Origin: Acidobacteriota bacterium
Lineage (GTDB): Bacteria; Acidobacteriota; Vicinamibacteria; Vicinamibacterales; CAVVIG01
Direction of reading: 5' to 3'
DNA: 64,000 nt
Assembly: GCA_018268955.1 (NCBI GenBank)
Contig: JAFDVO010000011.1
Span: forward strand, 1-64,000
Shown here: positions 24,362-31,373 of the stretch, piece after piece
Layout of the letters: each line of letters starts with the position of its first letter
Position numbering within the stretch: the first letter of the stretch is position 1
Notes under the pieces: model-generated
The model's database searches: none
Told to the model about the DNA's origin: nothing
The model's input: the letters and a program-made list of their open reading frames with translations, nothing else
Translations under genes and position numbers: made by a program

Positions 24362-25134
24362 GCGTGTGGTCCTTCCTGTTCGATCGTGATGTGAGTGATG
24401 AGGCCGTCCTCGACGAGCGCCAGCAGCGCGGTCGCGGGCTCGAACGCCGGGTCGGTCTCGGCGGCGCGGTCCGCGGCGTCTGCCAGCGTGCTGCCCGCGG
24501 CGAGCGCCTGGCGGAATTCGAGGGCGCCGATCGGGAGTCGAGCGAAGCGGAACGTCCCGCGCGACCCGCGCACCTGCAGCGGCACGTCGTCCGGGTGCAG
24601 GTGCCACTCGTCTGGCTGTGTGTCCGAGAGATACATCTGCATCAGTTCGTCCACGCCCCAGGTGGCTCGCGTCAAGTACAGCCCCTGCTGCAGCGTCACG
24701 CGGGCGTCGAGCAGCTGTTCGCCGAGGCCCGCAAGCTCAGGCTGCCCGAGTGCGGGCGTGTCGATGCACACCGAGAGGCGACCCAGTTGCCAGTCGAGTG
24801 CGGCAAACTCCGGCAGGTACGTCAGGGAAGCGGTTGCGGGCCATTCGGCCAGGAACGCGGGGAACTGTTGCCCGTACTCTGCGATGCACGGTGCGGTCGG
24901 TGGATGGACGTGGACGAACTCGCGAGCCGCCGCCTCGAGCCTGACGGCACCAATCATCCACGCCGTGGCCTGGAACCGGCCGGTGATCGCGTTCGCCAGA
25001 CTCGCCTCGAAGTGGCGCTGGTGCACGGCGAGCCGCTTGAGTGGATCGTGTCCGCCGACCAGCAATGCGCCCGCTGGCGTCGTCCCGTCTACCACTGCAT
25101 TCCGAATCTGCTCTTGCAGTTCAGCGGGCGACAT
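24358..25134 (-). CDS. BufC-like protein (DUF2063, putative peptide recognition partner)
   Basis: 258 residues. The N-terminal DUF2063 domain (LQEQIRNAVVDG near the start, LAVHQRHFEASLANAITGRFQATAWMIGA) is followed by a C-terminal part with ARLPIGALEFRQALAAGSTLADAADRAAETDPAFEPATALLALVEDGLI. DUF2063 proteins are annotated as DNA-binding, but in bufferin clusters they are partners of the DUF692 enzyme and help recognise the precursor peptide. Overlaps the DUF692 gene end by 14 nt and the DoxX start by GTGA. Confidence 0.85.
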   Translation of the reverse strand: MSPAELQEQIRNAVVDGTTPAGALLVGGHDPLKRLAVHQRHFEASLANAITGRFQATAWMIGAVRLEAAAREFVHVHPPTAPCIAEYGQQFPAFLAEWPATASLTYLPEFAALDWQLGRLSVCIDTPALGQPELAGLGEQLLDARVTLQQGLYLTRATWGVDELMQMYLSDTQPDEWHLHPDDVPLQVRGSRGTFRFARLPIGALEFRQALAAGSTLADAADRAAETDPAFEPATALLALVEDGLITHITIEQEGPHA

Positions 25135-25993
25135 CGGTCACCTCGTGTGCCGTCGCGAGCTGTGCCAAGCGATCCGCGTGCCGTGCCTCCTCCACCAGGG
25201 TGGAGAGTGACGGGATGTCGGCGTCCCACTCGATCAGCGTGGGCACCGCTCCGAAGCGTCGACGGGCGTGGGCATACAGCGCCCACACGGGATCGGCAAC
25301 GCGCTCGGCATGGGTGTCGATGAGAATGTCCCTTCCAGGAGTCGCCTCGTCAGGTTCTGGTGTGAACCCGCCAAGGTGAAGTTCGGCGACGGCGCTGGCC
25401 GGGAATGCATCGAGGTAGGCCACGGGGTCGTACCCCATGTTGTGGCCACTCAGGAAGACGTTGCTGACGTCGCAGAGCAGCCGCGCTCCGGTGCGCGCCA
25501 CGAGCTCACCCAGAAACTGCACTTCGGTCATCGTCGAACCCGTGAAGCCGACGTAGCTCGAGGGGTTCTCCAGCAGGAACGGACGACCGATCGCATCCTG
25601 GACGTCGAGCAGTTGCCCGGCCACGAGCTGTAACGTCTGCTCGTCATACGGCAGCGGCAGAAGGTCGTTCAGGTACTCCGACTTGTGCGTCGACCAGGCG
25701 AGGTGCCCTGATACGAGCACTGGGTCGAGGCGATCGATGAGCGCCGTGACGCGGGCGAGATGATGCCGGTCTATACCCGAGGCACTGCCCACCGACAGAC
25801 CGACGGTGTGCACGGAAATCGGATAGCGACCGCTCAGCTCGATCAGGAGTTCCGTGGCGTGTGGATTCGCCACGAAGTTCTCTGGATGGATCTCCAGCCA
25901 GCCAACAGACAAGGGGGTGACCACCGCTTCCTCGAGATGCGGGAGTCGGAGCCCGATACCGGCCGATCCCGGCATGCGCGTCGTCAATGACAT
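25121..25993 (-). CDS. BufB-like DUF692 multinuclear iron oxidase (MNIO)
   Basis: 290 residues from the ATG at 25993 with GAGGGGG upstream. TIM-barrel DUF692 features are visible: GIGLRLPHLEEAV, WLEIHPENFVANP, VSVHTVGLSVGS (H at a metal position), SGHLAWSTHKSEY, LENPSSYVGFTGSTMTEVQF, LLCDVSNVFLSGHNMGYDP and ELHLGGFTPEPDEATPGRDILIDTHAERV. These His, Asp and Glu residues are the usual iron ligands. MNIOs modify Cys residues of small peptides; in bufferin clusters they convert Cys to thiooxazole-type heterocycles. The likely substrate is the small secreted protein just upstream. Confidence 0.9.
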   Translation of the reverse strand: MSLTTRMPGSAGIGLRLPHLEEAVVTPLSVGWLEIHPENFVANPHATELLIELSGRYPISVHTVGLSVGSASGIDRHHLARVTALIDRLDPVLVSGHLAWSTHKSEYLNDLLPLPYDEQTLQLVAGQLLDVQDAIGRPFLLENPSSYVGFTGSTMTEVQFLGELVARTGARLLCDVSNVFLSGHNMGYDPVAYLDAFPASAVAELHLGGFTPEPDEATPGRDILIDTHAERVADPVWALYAHARRRFGAVPTLIEWDADIPSLSTLVEEARHADRLAQLATAHEVTDVAR

Positions 25994-26021
25994 GCGATGG
26001 TCCCCCTCTACGGCTGCGCGG

Positions 26022-26288
26022 TTACTGCGCGGTCTTGCTGCCGCCAACGATGCGATCGCAGAAGCCTTCGGGCACGAAGACCCAGGCCTTCTTGTCGCCA
26101 TCGCGCTTCGAGGTGCCACCGCACGAGTTGTTTCCAGTGGACGCGCAGTCATTCTTGCCGGCCTTGGCGATGCCGTAGCACTTCTCGGCCTTGAAGCTGG
26201 GCATCTCTGCCGGCTTCTGCGCGGAGAGCAGGGCAGGGGCGGCGATGGCGGCGACGAATGCAGCGGCGACGAGGTTACGGGTCTTCAT
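26022..26288 (-). CDS. BufA-like DUF2282 bufferin precursor, copper-binding peptide
   Basis: 88 residues, ATG at 26288 with GGAG at 5-nt spacing. A signal peptide (KTRNLVAAAFVAAIAAPALLSA) precedes a mature part of about 65 residues with four Cys (37, 48, 56, 77): EKCYGIAKAGKNDCAS, NNSCGG and PEGFCDRI. EKCYG-[IV]-AKAGKNDC is the DUF2282 hallmark. DUF2282 proteins are RiPP precursors whose Cys are modified by the DUF692 enzyme and exported to bind copper. The order BufA-BufB-BufC-DoxX is canonical. A sigma/anti-sigma pair stands directly upstream. Confidence 0.9.
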   Translation of the reverse strand: MKTRNLVAAAFVAAIAAPALLSAQKPAEMPSFKAEKCYGIAKAGKNDCASTGNNSCGGTSKRDGDKKAWVFVPEGFCDRIVGGSKTAQ

Positions 26289-26404
26289 GAGCACTCCAGC
26301 GGGGTGGGCAGTCGATGCCGGGGACATCCCGTCACGCCGCCACGCTGAGTGAGTGCCGCGAGCCTCGTGGATATTACAGTCGGTCAGCGCCGCACGAGTG
26401 CCGG

Positions 26405-27031
26405 CTAGCTTTGAAAGCGATAACTCTCGATGACGAGCGCGCGCGCGCCACGAAAGATCCGTCCATGTACCTCCACGCGTCGTCCGAGCAACATCTCGTT
26501 GTGGATCAATTCAGACGCGAGTTTCTGCTCTACGAGATTCCAGATGCGTCCATCGTCCGTGGCTATTGCACCGTGGTGACCGATCGTTTTGCACGGAGCC
26601 TGGATGCCGTAGCGATGTTCGAGTTCGCAGTCGCGGCAGAGAAGCGTTCCGGTCAAGACCACCGCACTGCTGCCGTCGAGACGCAGTGCCATCTGGTCCA
26701 TCGCGTTGGCGGCGCGACTCTCCACGCGCTGGTGCATCGCGAAACCCGCTGAGAGACCGACGAACAGGACCGCTGCTGCGACGGCCCGCCACGGCCGCCA
26801 GCGTGGCGCGCCAGCGGCCCTGATGCGCGTCTCCAGACCCTCCGGTACATCGGTGGCTATGACGACGCGACGCACAGCCGCCTTCGTCTCGATCGCTCGT
26901 GCGGCGATTCGATCGCACGACGGGCAGACGCTGCGATTTGCAGTCGCCGCCTCCATGGCGTCGGTCGCCAGTTCCTGGTCGATGTACGCATCGAGTGCGT
27001 CTCGAAACTGTGTGCAGGTCATGTGTGTCAC
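26405..27031 (-). CDS. Membrane anti-sigma factor with periplasmic Cys-containing sensor domain
   Basis: 208 residues, beginning one base after the sigma stop (alternative ATG at 27022). The N-terminal zf-HC2-like domain has Cys in THMTCTQFRDALDAYID and a CPSC pair, but the zinc-site His three residues before it is Asn (NRSVCPSC). One membrane helix (AVAAAVLFVGLSAGFAMH) follows, then a periplasmic domain with LLCRDCELEHRYGIQAPC and GHHGAIATDDGRIWNL. The CxxC plus His cluster could sense metal or redox state outside the cell. It is followed by the bufferin precursor gene 116 nt later. Confidence 0.8.
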   Translation of the reverse strand: MTHMTCTQFRDALDAYIDQELATDAMEAATANRSVCPSCDRIAARAIETKAAVRRVVIATDVPEGLETRIRAAGAPRWRPWRAVAAAVLFVGLSAGFAMHQRVESRAANAMDQMALRLDGSSAVVLTGTLLCRDCELEHRYGIQAPCKTIGHHGAIATDDGRIWNLVEQKLASELIHNEMLLGRRVEVHGRIFRGARALVIESYRFQS

Positions 27032-27568
27032 TCAGCGCTCCCGTGCGACGATACGCAGCGGTGGTGTGGTCTCGCGTGATCGCTCGTTAAGCAGGCGTCC
27101 CAGCATCCGGCGTCCACGGCTGATGCGGGACATCACCGTGCCGACAGGGCAGTCCATCGTGGCGGCAATGTCCTGGTAGGTGAGTTCTTCGACATCCGCC
27201 AGCAGCACCGCCCACCGGTATGCGTCGGGCAACTGGTCGAGCGCCCACTGCATGTCGTCCGACAGCGTCATCCGGGTCGCCTCGTGTTCCCAGTCGTATC
27301 CGGGCTGCGGCAGGTCATCCAGATCGCCGACCGGCAGTTCGAGACGAACCTTCCGCCACTGACTGATCCAGGTGTTGTGCAAGATGCGGCACAGCCAGGC
27401 GCGGCAGTTGGTGCCTGGTGTGAAGGATCCGAAGTGGGTCCAGGCCTTGAGGTAGGTGTCCTGCGCGAGGTCTTCGGCGCGATCGGTCCCGACCATCTGC
27501 CGTGCCAGACGGTAGACCGTCGGCAAATGGGGCATCGCGAGCGCCTCGAACTCGGACCGTTTGCGCAT
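27032..27568 (-). CDS. ECF RNA polymerase sigma factor, block B
   Basis: 178 residues. Region 2 is in the first 85 residues (AEDLAQDTYLKAWTHFGSFTPGTNCRAWLCRILHNTWISQWRK); region 4 is about 110-165 (ALDQLPDAYRWAVLLADVEELTYQDIAATMDCPVGTVMSRISRGRRML). The anti-sigma gene follows at once. Type B promoters (TGGAATATT-N13-GCGTTTC) precede the upstream small gene, the divergent peroxiredoxin and dsbD. The arrangement resembles gold/copper-induced clusters in Cupriavidus, where an ECF factor drives a DUF2282-DUF692-DUF2063-DoxX operon. No clear Shine-Dalgarno is seen before the ATG. Confidence 0.9.
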   Translation of the reverse strand: MRKRSEFEALAMPHLPTVYRLARQMVGTDRAEDLAQDTYLKAWTHFGSFTPGTNCRAWLCRILHNTWISQWRKVRLELPVGDLDDLPQPGYDWEHEATRMTLSDDMQWALDQLPDAYRWAVLLADVEELTYQDIAATMDCPVGTVMSRISRGRRMLGRLLNERSRETTPPLRIVARER

Positions 27569-27608
27569 GGGGAGTGGAGGCCACCCACGTGGCGGCCTCC
27601 ATTCTGTC

Positions 27609-27968
27609 CTATTGCATCTTGATGCTGGAGACGGCGATGGTATCGCCGGACACCTTTCCGTCGACGGTGACCTTCCAATCCTTGTCGTGGTCGGTCTTCT
27701 TGATCAGGTCGAGCGCGAGGTCGTTCCCCTTCTTGTCGAACTTGAGCACCTTCTTGTCGGCGGTGACGAGGCTGTAGCCGCTCTTGACGCAGCCGTCCAT
27801 GAGCAGGCACTTCTTGTCGTGGCTCTCGGTGTAGCCGGCCTCAGTGGCGTGATGCGATGAACAGGCGATGTCCATCAGCGTGCCCTTCATCGGCTGCCCT
27901 TGCGCGCCCGCGGACACCGCCAGCCCCGTCACGAGGGCGATGCCCGACACGAATCCGATCAATTTCAT
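27609..27968 (-). CDS. Small secreted Cys/His-containing protein, first gene of the block B operon
   Basis: 119 residues from the ATG at 27968 with AGGAG at 7-nt spacing. A signal peptide (KLIGFVSGIALVTGLAVSAGA) is followed by GTLMDIACSSHHATEAGYTESHDKKCLLMDGCVKSGYSLVT and a beta-rich end with many Lys and Asp residues. Three Cys and three His within about 28 residues suggest a metal or redox site. I cannot name the family with confidence. It is the first gene after a type B ECF promoter and lies 41 nt before the sigma gene, so it is probably part of the response itself. Confidence 0.7.
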   Translation of the reverse strand: MKLIGFVSGIALVTGLAVSAGAQGQPMKGTLMDIACSSHHATEAGYTESHDKKCLLMDGCVKSGYSLVTADKKVLKFDKKGNDLALDLIKKTDHDKDWKVTVDGKVSGDTIAVSSIKMQ

Positions 27969-28012
27969 GGTTCCGCTCCTGCACATGGGCCGGATCAGTC
28001 CGGCTAGTGGTA

Positions 28013-28041
28013 GAAACGCACGGCGCCGCCTGAATATTCCA
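28013..28041 (-). promoter_or_regulatory. ECF promoter (type B) of the sigma-bufferin operon
   Basis: Minus strand TGGAATATT (28041-28033), 13 nt, GCGTTTC (28019-28013). Together with the divergent site at 28048-28076 the -35 elements make the palindrome AATATTCCA-CCCGCG-TGGAATATT. Confidence 0.75.
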
Positions 28042-28047
28042 CCCGCG

Positions 28048-28076
28048 TGGAATATTTTCGCCGCCCCATGCGTTTC
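28048..28076 (+). promoter_or_regulatory. ECF promoter (type B) of the peroxiredoxin fusion gene
   Basis: TGGAATATT (28048-28056), 13 nt, GCGTTTC (28070-28076). Transcription would begin near 28084, which rules out ATGs at 28068 and upstream as starts and supports the GTG at 28107. Confidence 0.75.
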
Positions 28077-28106
28077 ACCAGGAGAATGCGTTTGCGAGGA
28101 GGCTCC

Positions 28107-29273
28107 GTGCGCCAGATCCGTCACGTGTCCATGCTGGTCGTGCTGACAGCTGGGCTTCTGTCATGGCCGTACCCGGGAACCGGGCTGGCGGCTCAGGCCG
28201 CCCAGGCGGTGCGTACGAAAATCGACGTCTCGAAACTGGGGCCGCAGGTGGGGCAGACTGTCCCGGACTTCAGCCTGACGGATCAGAACGGCAAGACGTG
28301 GACACGCCAATCAATCATGGGGCCGAAGGGCGCCATGCTGGTCTTCTACCGGTCAGCCGACTGGTGCCCGTACTGCAAAACGCAGCTTGTCGACCTGCAG
28401 AGCCGGCTCGACGCGCTGCGCGCGCAGGGCCTCGGTGTCGCCGCCATCAGCTACGACTCGGTGCCAACGCTGGCGGAGTTCGCCTCGAGGCGCAAAATTA
28501 CCCTTCCGCTACTGTCAGACGCGGGCTCCGCCACGATCAAGGCGTTCGGCATCCTCAATCCGCTCCCGGAGATGGCGTTCGGTCCTGAGAAGGACAATCC
28601 CGAGGTGATCGCGGAACTCCAGAAGTACGTGGCTGGCGGCAGGCCGAGTCCGTCGTGGGCCGGTATCGCGTTTCCCGGCACGTTCATCCTGGATCCGCAG
28701 GGCCGTGTTGTGTCCCGCTTCTTCGAGGACTACTACGTCGAGCGCAGCACGTTCTCGAACATCATGCTTCGCCTCGGGAAGGCCGCAGCGCCTGTGACGG
28801 CCACGAAGGTGACGGGCACGCACCTGACGTTGACCACCTACCCGAGCGACAGCATTATTGCGGCCGGGAATCGCTTTTCGCTGGCGGTACAGGTGCAGCC
28901 GCAGCCCGGGGTGCACGTGTACGCTCCAGGCGCGTCCGGTTACAAGGTTATTGCGCTCTCGCTCAAGCCGCAACCGTTCGTGCGCGTGCTGCCGATGACC
29001 TACCCGGCGTCGGAAACATACTTCTTCAAGCCCCTGAACGAGCGTGTGCCCGTGTTCCAGAAGCCGGTCACACTAGTGCAGGAACTCGTGCTTGAAGGGA
29101 CCGCCACCGCGCAGGCCGCCTATCGCGGTAAGGAGTCGATCACCATTGAGGGAGCGCTCGACTACCAGGCGTGTGACGACAAGGTCTGCTTCAACCCCGT
29201 GTCGGTTCCACTCTCGTGGACGATGAGCCTGAAGGCCCTGGTCACCGAGCGCGCGCCTCGGCCACCACAATAG
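28107..29273 (+). CDS. Secreted peroxiredoxin-like/DsbD-alpha-like fusion protein
   Basis: 388 residues from the GTG at 28107, preceded by AGGAGG. A signal peptide is followed by an AhpC/TSA domain (residues about 45-220: GQTVPDFSLTDQNGKTWT, FYRSADWCPYCKTQLVDLQ, FPGTFILDPQGRVVSRFFED). The C-terminal 140 residues resemble the periplasmic domain of DsbD (SIIAAGNRFSLAVQVQPQPGVHVYAPG, then LDYQACDDKVCFNPVSVPLSW with a Cys pair). A peroxidase or thiol reductase joined to the domain that normally passes electrons from DsbD suggests a direct DsbD client. It shares a promoter type with dsbD and the bufferin operon. Confidence 0.82.
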   Translation: MRQIRHVSMLVVLTAGLLSWPYPGTGLAAQAAQAVRTKIDVSKLGPQVGQTVPDFSLTDQNGKTWTRQSIMGPKGAMLVFYRSADWCPYCKTQLVDLQSRLDALRAQGLGVAAISYDSVPTLAEFASRRKITLPLLSDAGSATIKAFGILNPLPEMAFGPEKDNPEVIAELQKYVAGGRPSPSWAGIAFPGTFILDPQGRVVSRFFEDYYVERSTFSNIMLRLGKAAAPVTATKVTGTHLTLTTYPSDSIIAAGNRFSLAVQVQPQPGVHVYAPGASGYKVIALSLKPQPFVRVLPMTYPASETYFFKPLNERVPVFQKPVTLVQELVLEGTATAQAAYRGKESITIEGALDYQACDDKVCFNPVSVPLSWTMSLKALVTERAPRPPQ

Positions 29274-29289
29274 ACTGTGCGCCGCCAGC

Positions 29290-29902
29290 TCACTCTCTGC
29301 GGCGTAGCCGCGAGTATTGAAACGACTGCGAACTGCCCCAGGGAGTTGTGTGTACATGCAGCCTTGCATCGCACAACTCGAAGACTGAACCAAGTGCCTC
29401 TGCCAGTCGCTCTGGGGAGTACCGCCGCACCGGCAAGCCGCTGCACTTCTCTGGCCCATCTAAAGCGAACGTCGCGATGATGGCGCTACCGCCGGGTTTC
29501 AGTACATCGAGCATGTGCTGCCGGTAGCGCAGCCGCTCGTCTGCCGTCGAGGAAGTGAAAGACGGCGCGGTCATGCCAGATGTCCATGGGTTTGAGCGAC
29601 CATGCGCGGGTGACATCTGCTTCGATCCAGATTGGCGTGTGAGCGGCAGGACCGAGGCGGGCCTTGGCACGAGCCAACGCAGCCCCCGAGACGTCGAGTA
29701 CGGCCAAGCAGTCGAGGCCACGCGCAGCGAGCGCGTCGACCAGGTGCGAATCGCCACCGCCGACATCAAGCACACAACTCTCAGCGTTCATCCCGGCCGC
29801 TGTCAGCATCTCCAGTGAGACGGAAGGCAGCGGCTCGAACCAGCTGACTTCCTGTTCGCTCTTCGTCGTGTAAACCTGGTTCCAGTGGGCGGCGCGCTCC
29901 AT
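29290..29902 (-). pseudogene. SAM-dependent class I methyltransferase with a frame break
   Basis: Translation from the ATG at 29902 (MERAAHWNQVYTTKSEQEVSWFE) runs through motif I (VLDVGGGDSHLVDALAARG) and the DISGAAL-like acidic strand (VLDVSGAALARAKARLG) to HDRAVFHFLDG. It then loses homology; the next frame continues ADERLRYRQHMLDVLKPGGSAIIATFALDGPEKCSGLPVRRYSPERL to a stop at 29290. An extra base near 29543-29547 accounts for it. The family acts on thiols or thiopurine-like small molecules in some annotations, but the substrate is unknown. It lies 8 nt after a nucleoside phosphorylase-like gene. Confidence 0.75.
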
Positions 29903-29910
29903 TGCAGTCC

Positions 29911-30801
29911 TCAGCGTGTGGTCGCTCTGTTGCTTCGTGATGGGTGACGGCCGCGGACAAATCGGGAGGCGCCTGCGATGATGCCGTTCAGCACCGCCAC
30001 GCGGTAGGCGTGCTCTCCGGTGTCGAACTGGTCTCCGGTGTGGTCGCCGGAGTTGCTGACCATCGCAACGACCGCGATGGCTGCACGACGAGTCTGCGCG
30101 AACGCGAACAACGAGGCTGCCTGCATCTCCACGGCCAAGGCCCCCGCGGACGCCCAGTGCCGCACCTGCCGGCGCGTCTCTCGATAGGGCGCGTCGGTCG
30201 TCCACACCAGCCCGCAGGAGACCGGGGCGACGGCCGCCAGGCTGTCGGCGAGGGCAGCTGTCAACAGCATGTTCGGAGCGGAGACGCGCTCGCTGGCTGG
30301 TAGGTAGTGCAAGGAAGTGCCTTCGTCCCGAACGGCTTCAGTGGCAATGACAAGACTGGGCAACGGGAGTGTCGGCGCCAGGCGGCCGGACGAGGTGAAG
30401 CCCACGACGACCTTGGCTCCTGCGGCCACTAGCTGCTCGGCTACGAGAACCGCGAATGGACCGCCAATTGTCCGGGGCACCACACCACAGCGCATCCCGT
30501 GTCTCCGCACCGCCACCATGGGAGTGTGGAAGCACGCCCACTCGGGAACGGGGCGCGAGGTGCCGTCGTCCGTCAAGCCGTCGAAGAGATCACCGTCGAA
30601 ATCTAGAACACAGACCGGTGGCACTGCGACGCTCTTGAGACGTCGCGTTCTCCGGACTTCCCGCATCAGGGCATCGGCCGTGAGGACCGACGGCTGATCC
30701 AGGGCGTGGGTGTGGAGGAGCGGAAGCTGAGGGCGGTGAGCGCTCACGCGTGTCCAGCCAATCGTCTCGATACCCGCGGGGAGGCGGACGCCTCGTGCCA
30801 T
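29911..30801 (-). CDS. Nucleoside phosphorylase-like protein
   Basis: 296 residues if the ATG at 30801 is the start; GTG 30747 is possible and the start is uncertain. Features of the purine/uridine phosphorylase superfamily are CVLDFDGDLFDGL, the glycine-rich phosphate region (GVVPRTIGGPFAVLVAEQLVAAGAKVVVGFTSSG) and the C-terminal acidic/methionine site ALAVEMQAASLFAFAQTRRAAIAVVAMVSN. These enzymes cleave nucleosides or related compounds with phosphate. The N-terminal FDGDL-type segment is typical of a diverged branch whose substrate is not known. It is followed closely by the broken methyltransferase gene. Confidence 0.75.
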   Translation of the reverse strand: MARGVRLPAGIETIGWTRVSAHRPQLPLLHTHALDQPSVLTADALMREVRRTRRLKSVAVPPVCVLDFDGDLFDGLTDDGTSRPVPEWACFHTPMVAVRRHGMRCGVVPRTIGGPFAVLVAEQLVAAGAKVVVGFTSSGRLAPTLPLPSLVIATEAVRDEGTSLHYLPASERVSAPNMLLTAALADSLAAVAPVSCGLVWTTDAPYRETRRQVRHWASAGALAVEMQAASLFAFAQTRRAAIAVVAMVSNSGDHTGDQFDTGEHAYRVAVLNGIIAGASRFVRGRHPSRSNRATTR

Positions 30802-30937
30802 CCCCGCACCAGAACGGCTGTCGCTGGCTCCATGGGGATTGTGGAGTCCGAGGGCATCAACGAGCCGGAGCCCAGTCTCAGTCTGGCAGTCGGCTCCGAG
30901 AGGGTCAGAAAGGGAATCATGTGTTTGACACAAGCCG

Positions 30938-31198
30938 CTAAGGGGTTGGTTGTGGCGGCATCGGCTCACAGCCACATCGGGCCAACTCTTCGGGCGGACA
31001 CTTCGCGTCGCCGTACGAGCAGAACACGCAGCAGTCGCCCGCCTTCGGACGCAGAAGCGCGCGGCACTGCGGGCACTCCCAGAAGTAGAGGCAGCGGTCC
31101 TCGGGCATCGTGTCGGCGGTGACCGTTCCGCAGTGCGGGCAGAGGAGGTGTGCGGTCAGCAACCGTTTGCTCCGTTGTGGTCGCTGCATCTTCGACAT
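30938..31198 (-). CDS. GDCCVxC-type small zinc-ribbon protein
   Basis: 86 residues from the ATG at 31198 (31189 also possible). The first half has CPHCG and CPQC pairs, a zinc ribbon; the second half has GDCCVFCSYGDAKCPPEELARCGC. GDCCVxC proteins form a small family in which some members carry selenocysteine; here all positions are Cys. The function is unknown, though gene context elsewhere often involves metal or thiol stress. It lies between the phosphorylase-like gene and the integrase, inside the putative mobile element. Confidence 0.75.
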   Translation of the reverse strand: MSKMQRPQRSKRLLTAHLLCPHCGTVTADTMPEDRCLYFWECPQCRALLRPKAGDCCVFCSYGDAKCPPEELARCGCEPMPPQPTP

Positions 31199-31373
31199 CG
31201 TTCGCCGGAGCGCTTCACCGCGTCGACATTCGTCAAAGCGTGGCGACCCGAGTCCGCTACCCACTGCATGACTCAGATGATACGCCTCGGCCTGCTTGAA
31301 CGACTCGAGCGTCTGGCTGCTCGCATGGACGGCGGACGAGCATGGAGAGTGCGACCGTTCTCATCGGCCGCGT

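Noticed and set aside
26370-26378. Fourth type B ECF promoter before bufA (TGTAATATC on the minus strand)
   Set aside because: The -35-like sequence deviates at several positions and no GCGTTTC follows at 13 nt; bufA is more likely read through from the sigma operon.
30938-31198. Selenoprotein gene of the GDCCVxC family
   Set aside because: All family positions are ordinary Cys codons and no in-frame UGA with a SECIS-like hairpin is seen.
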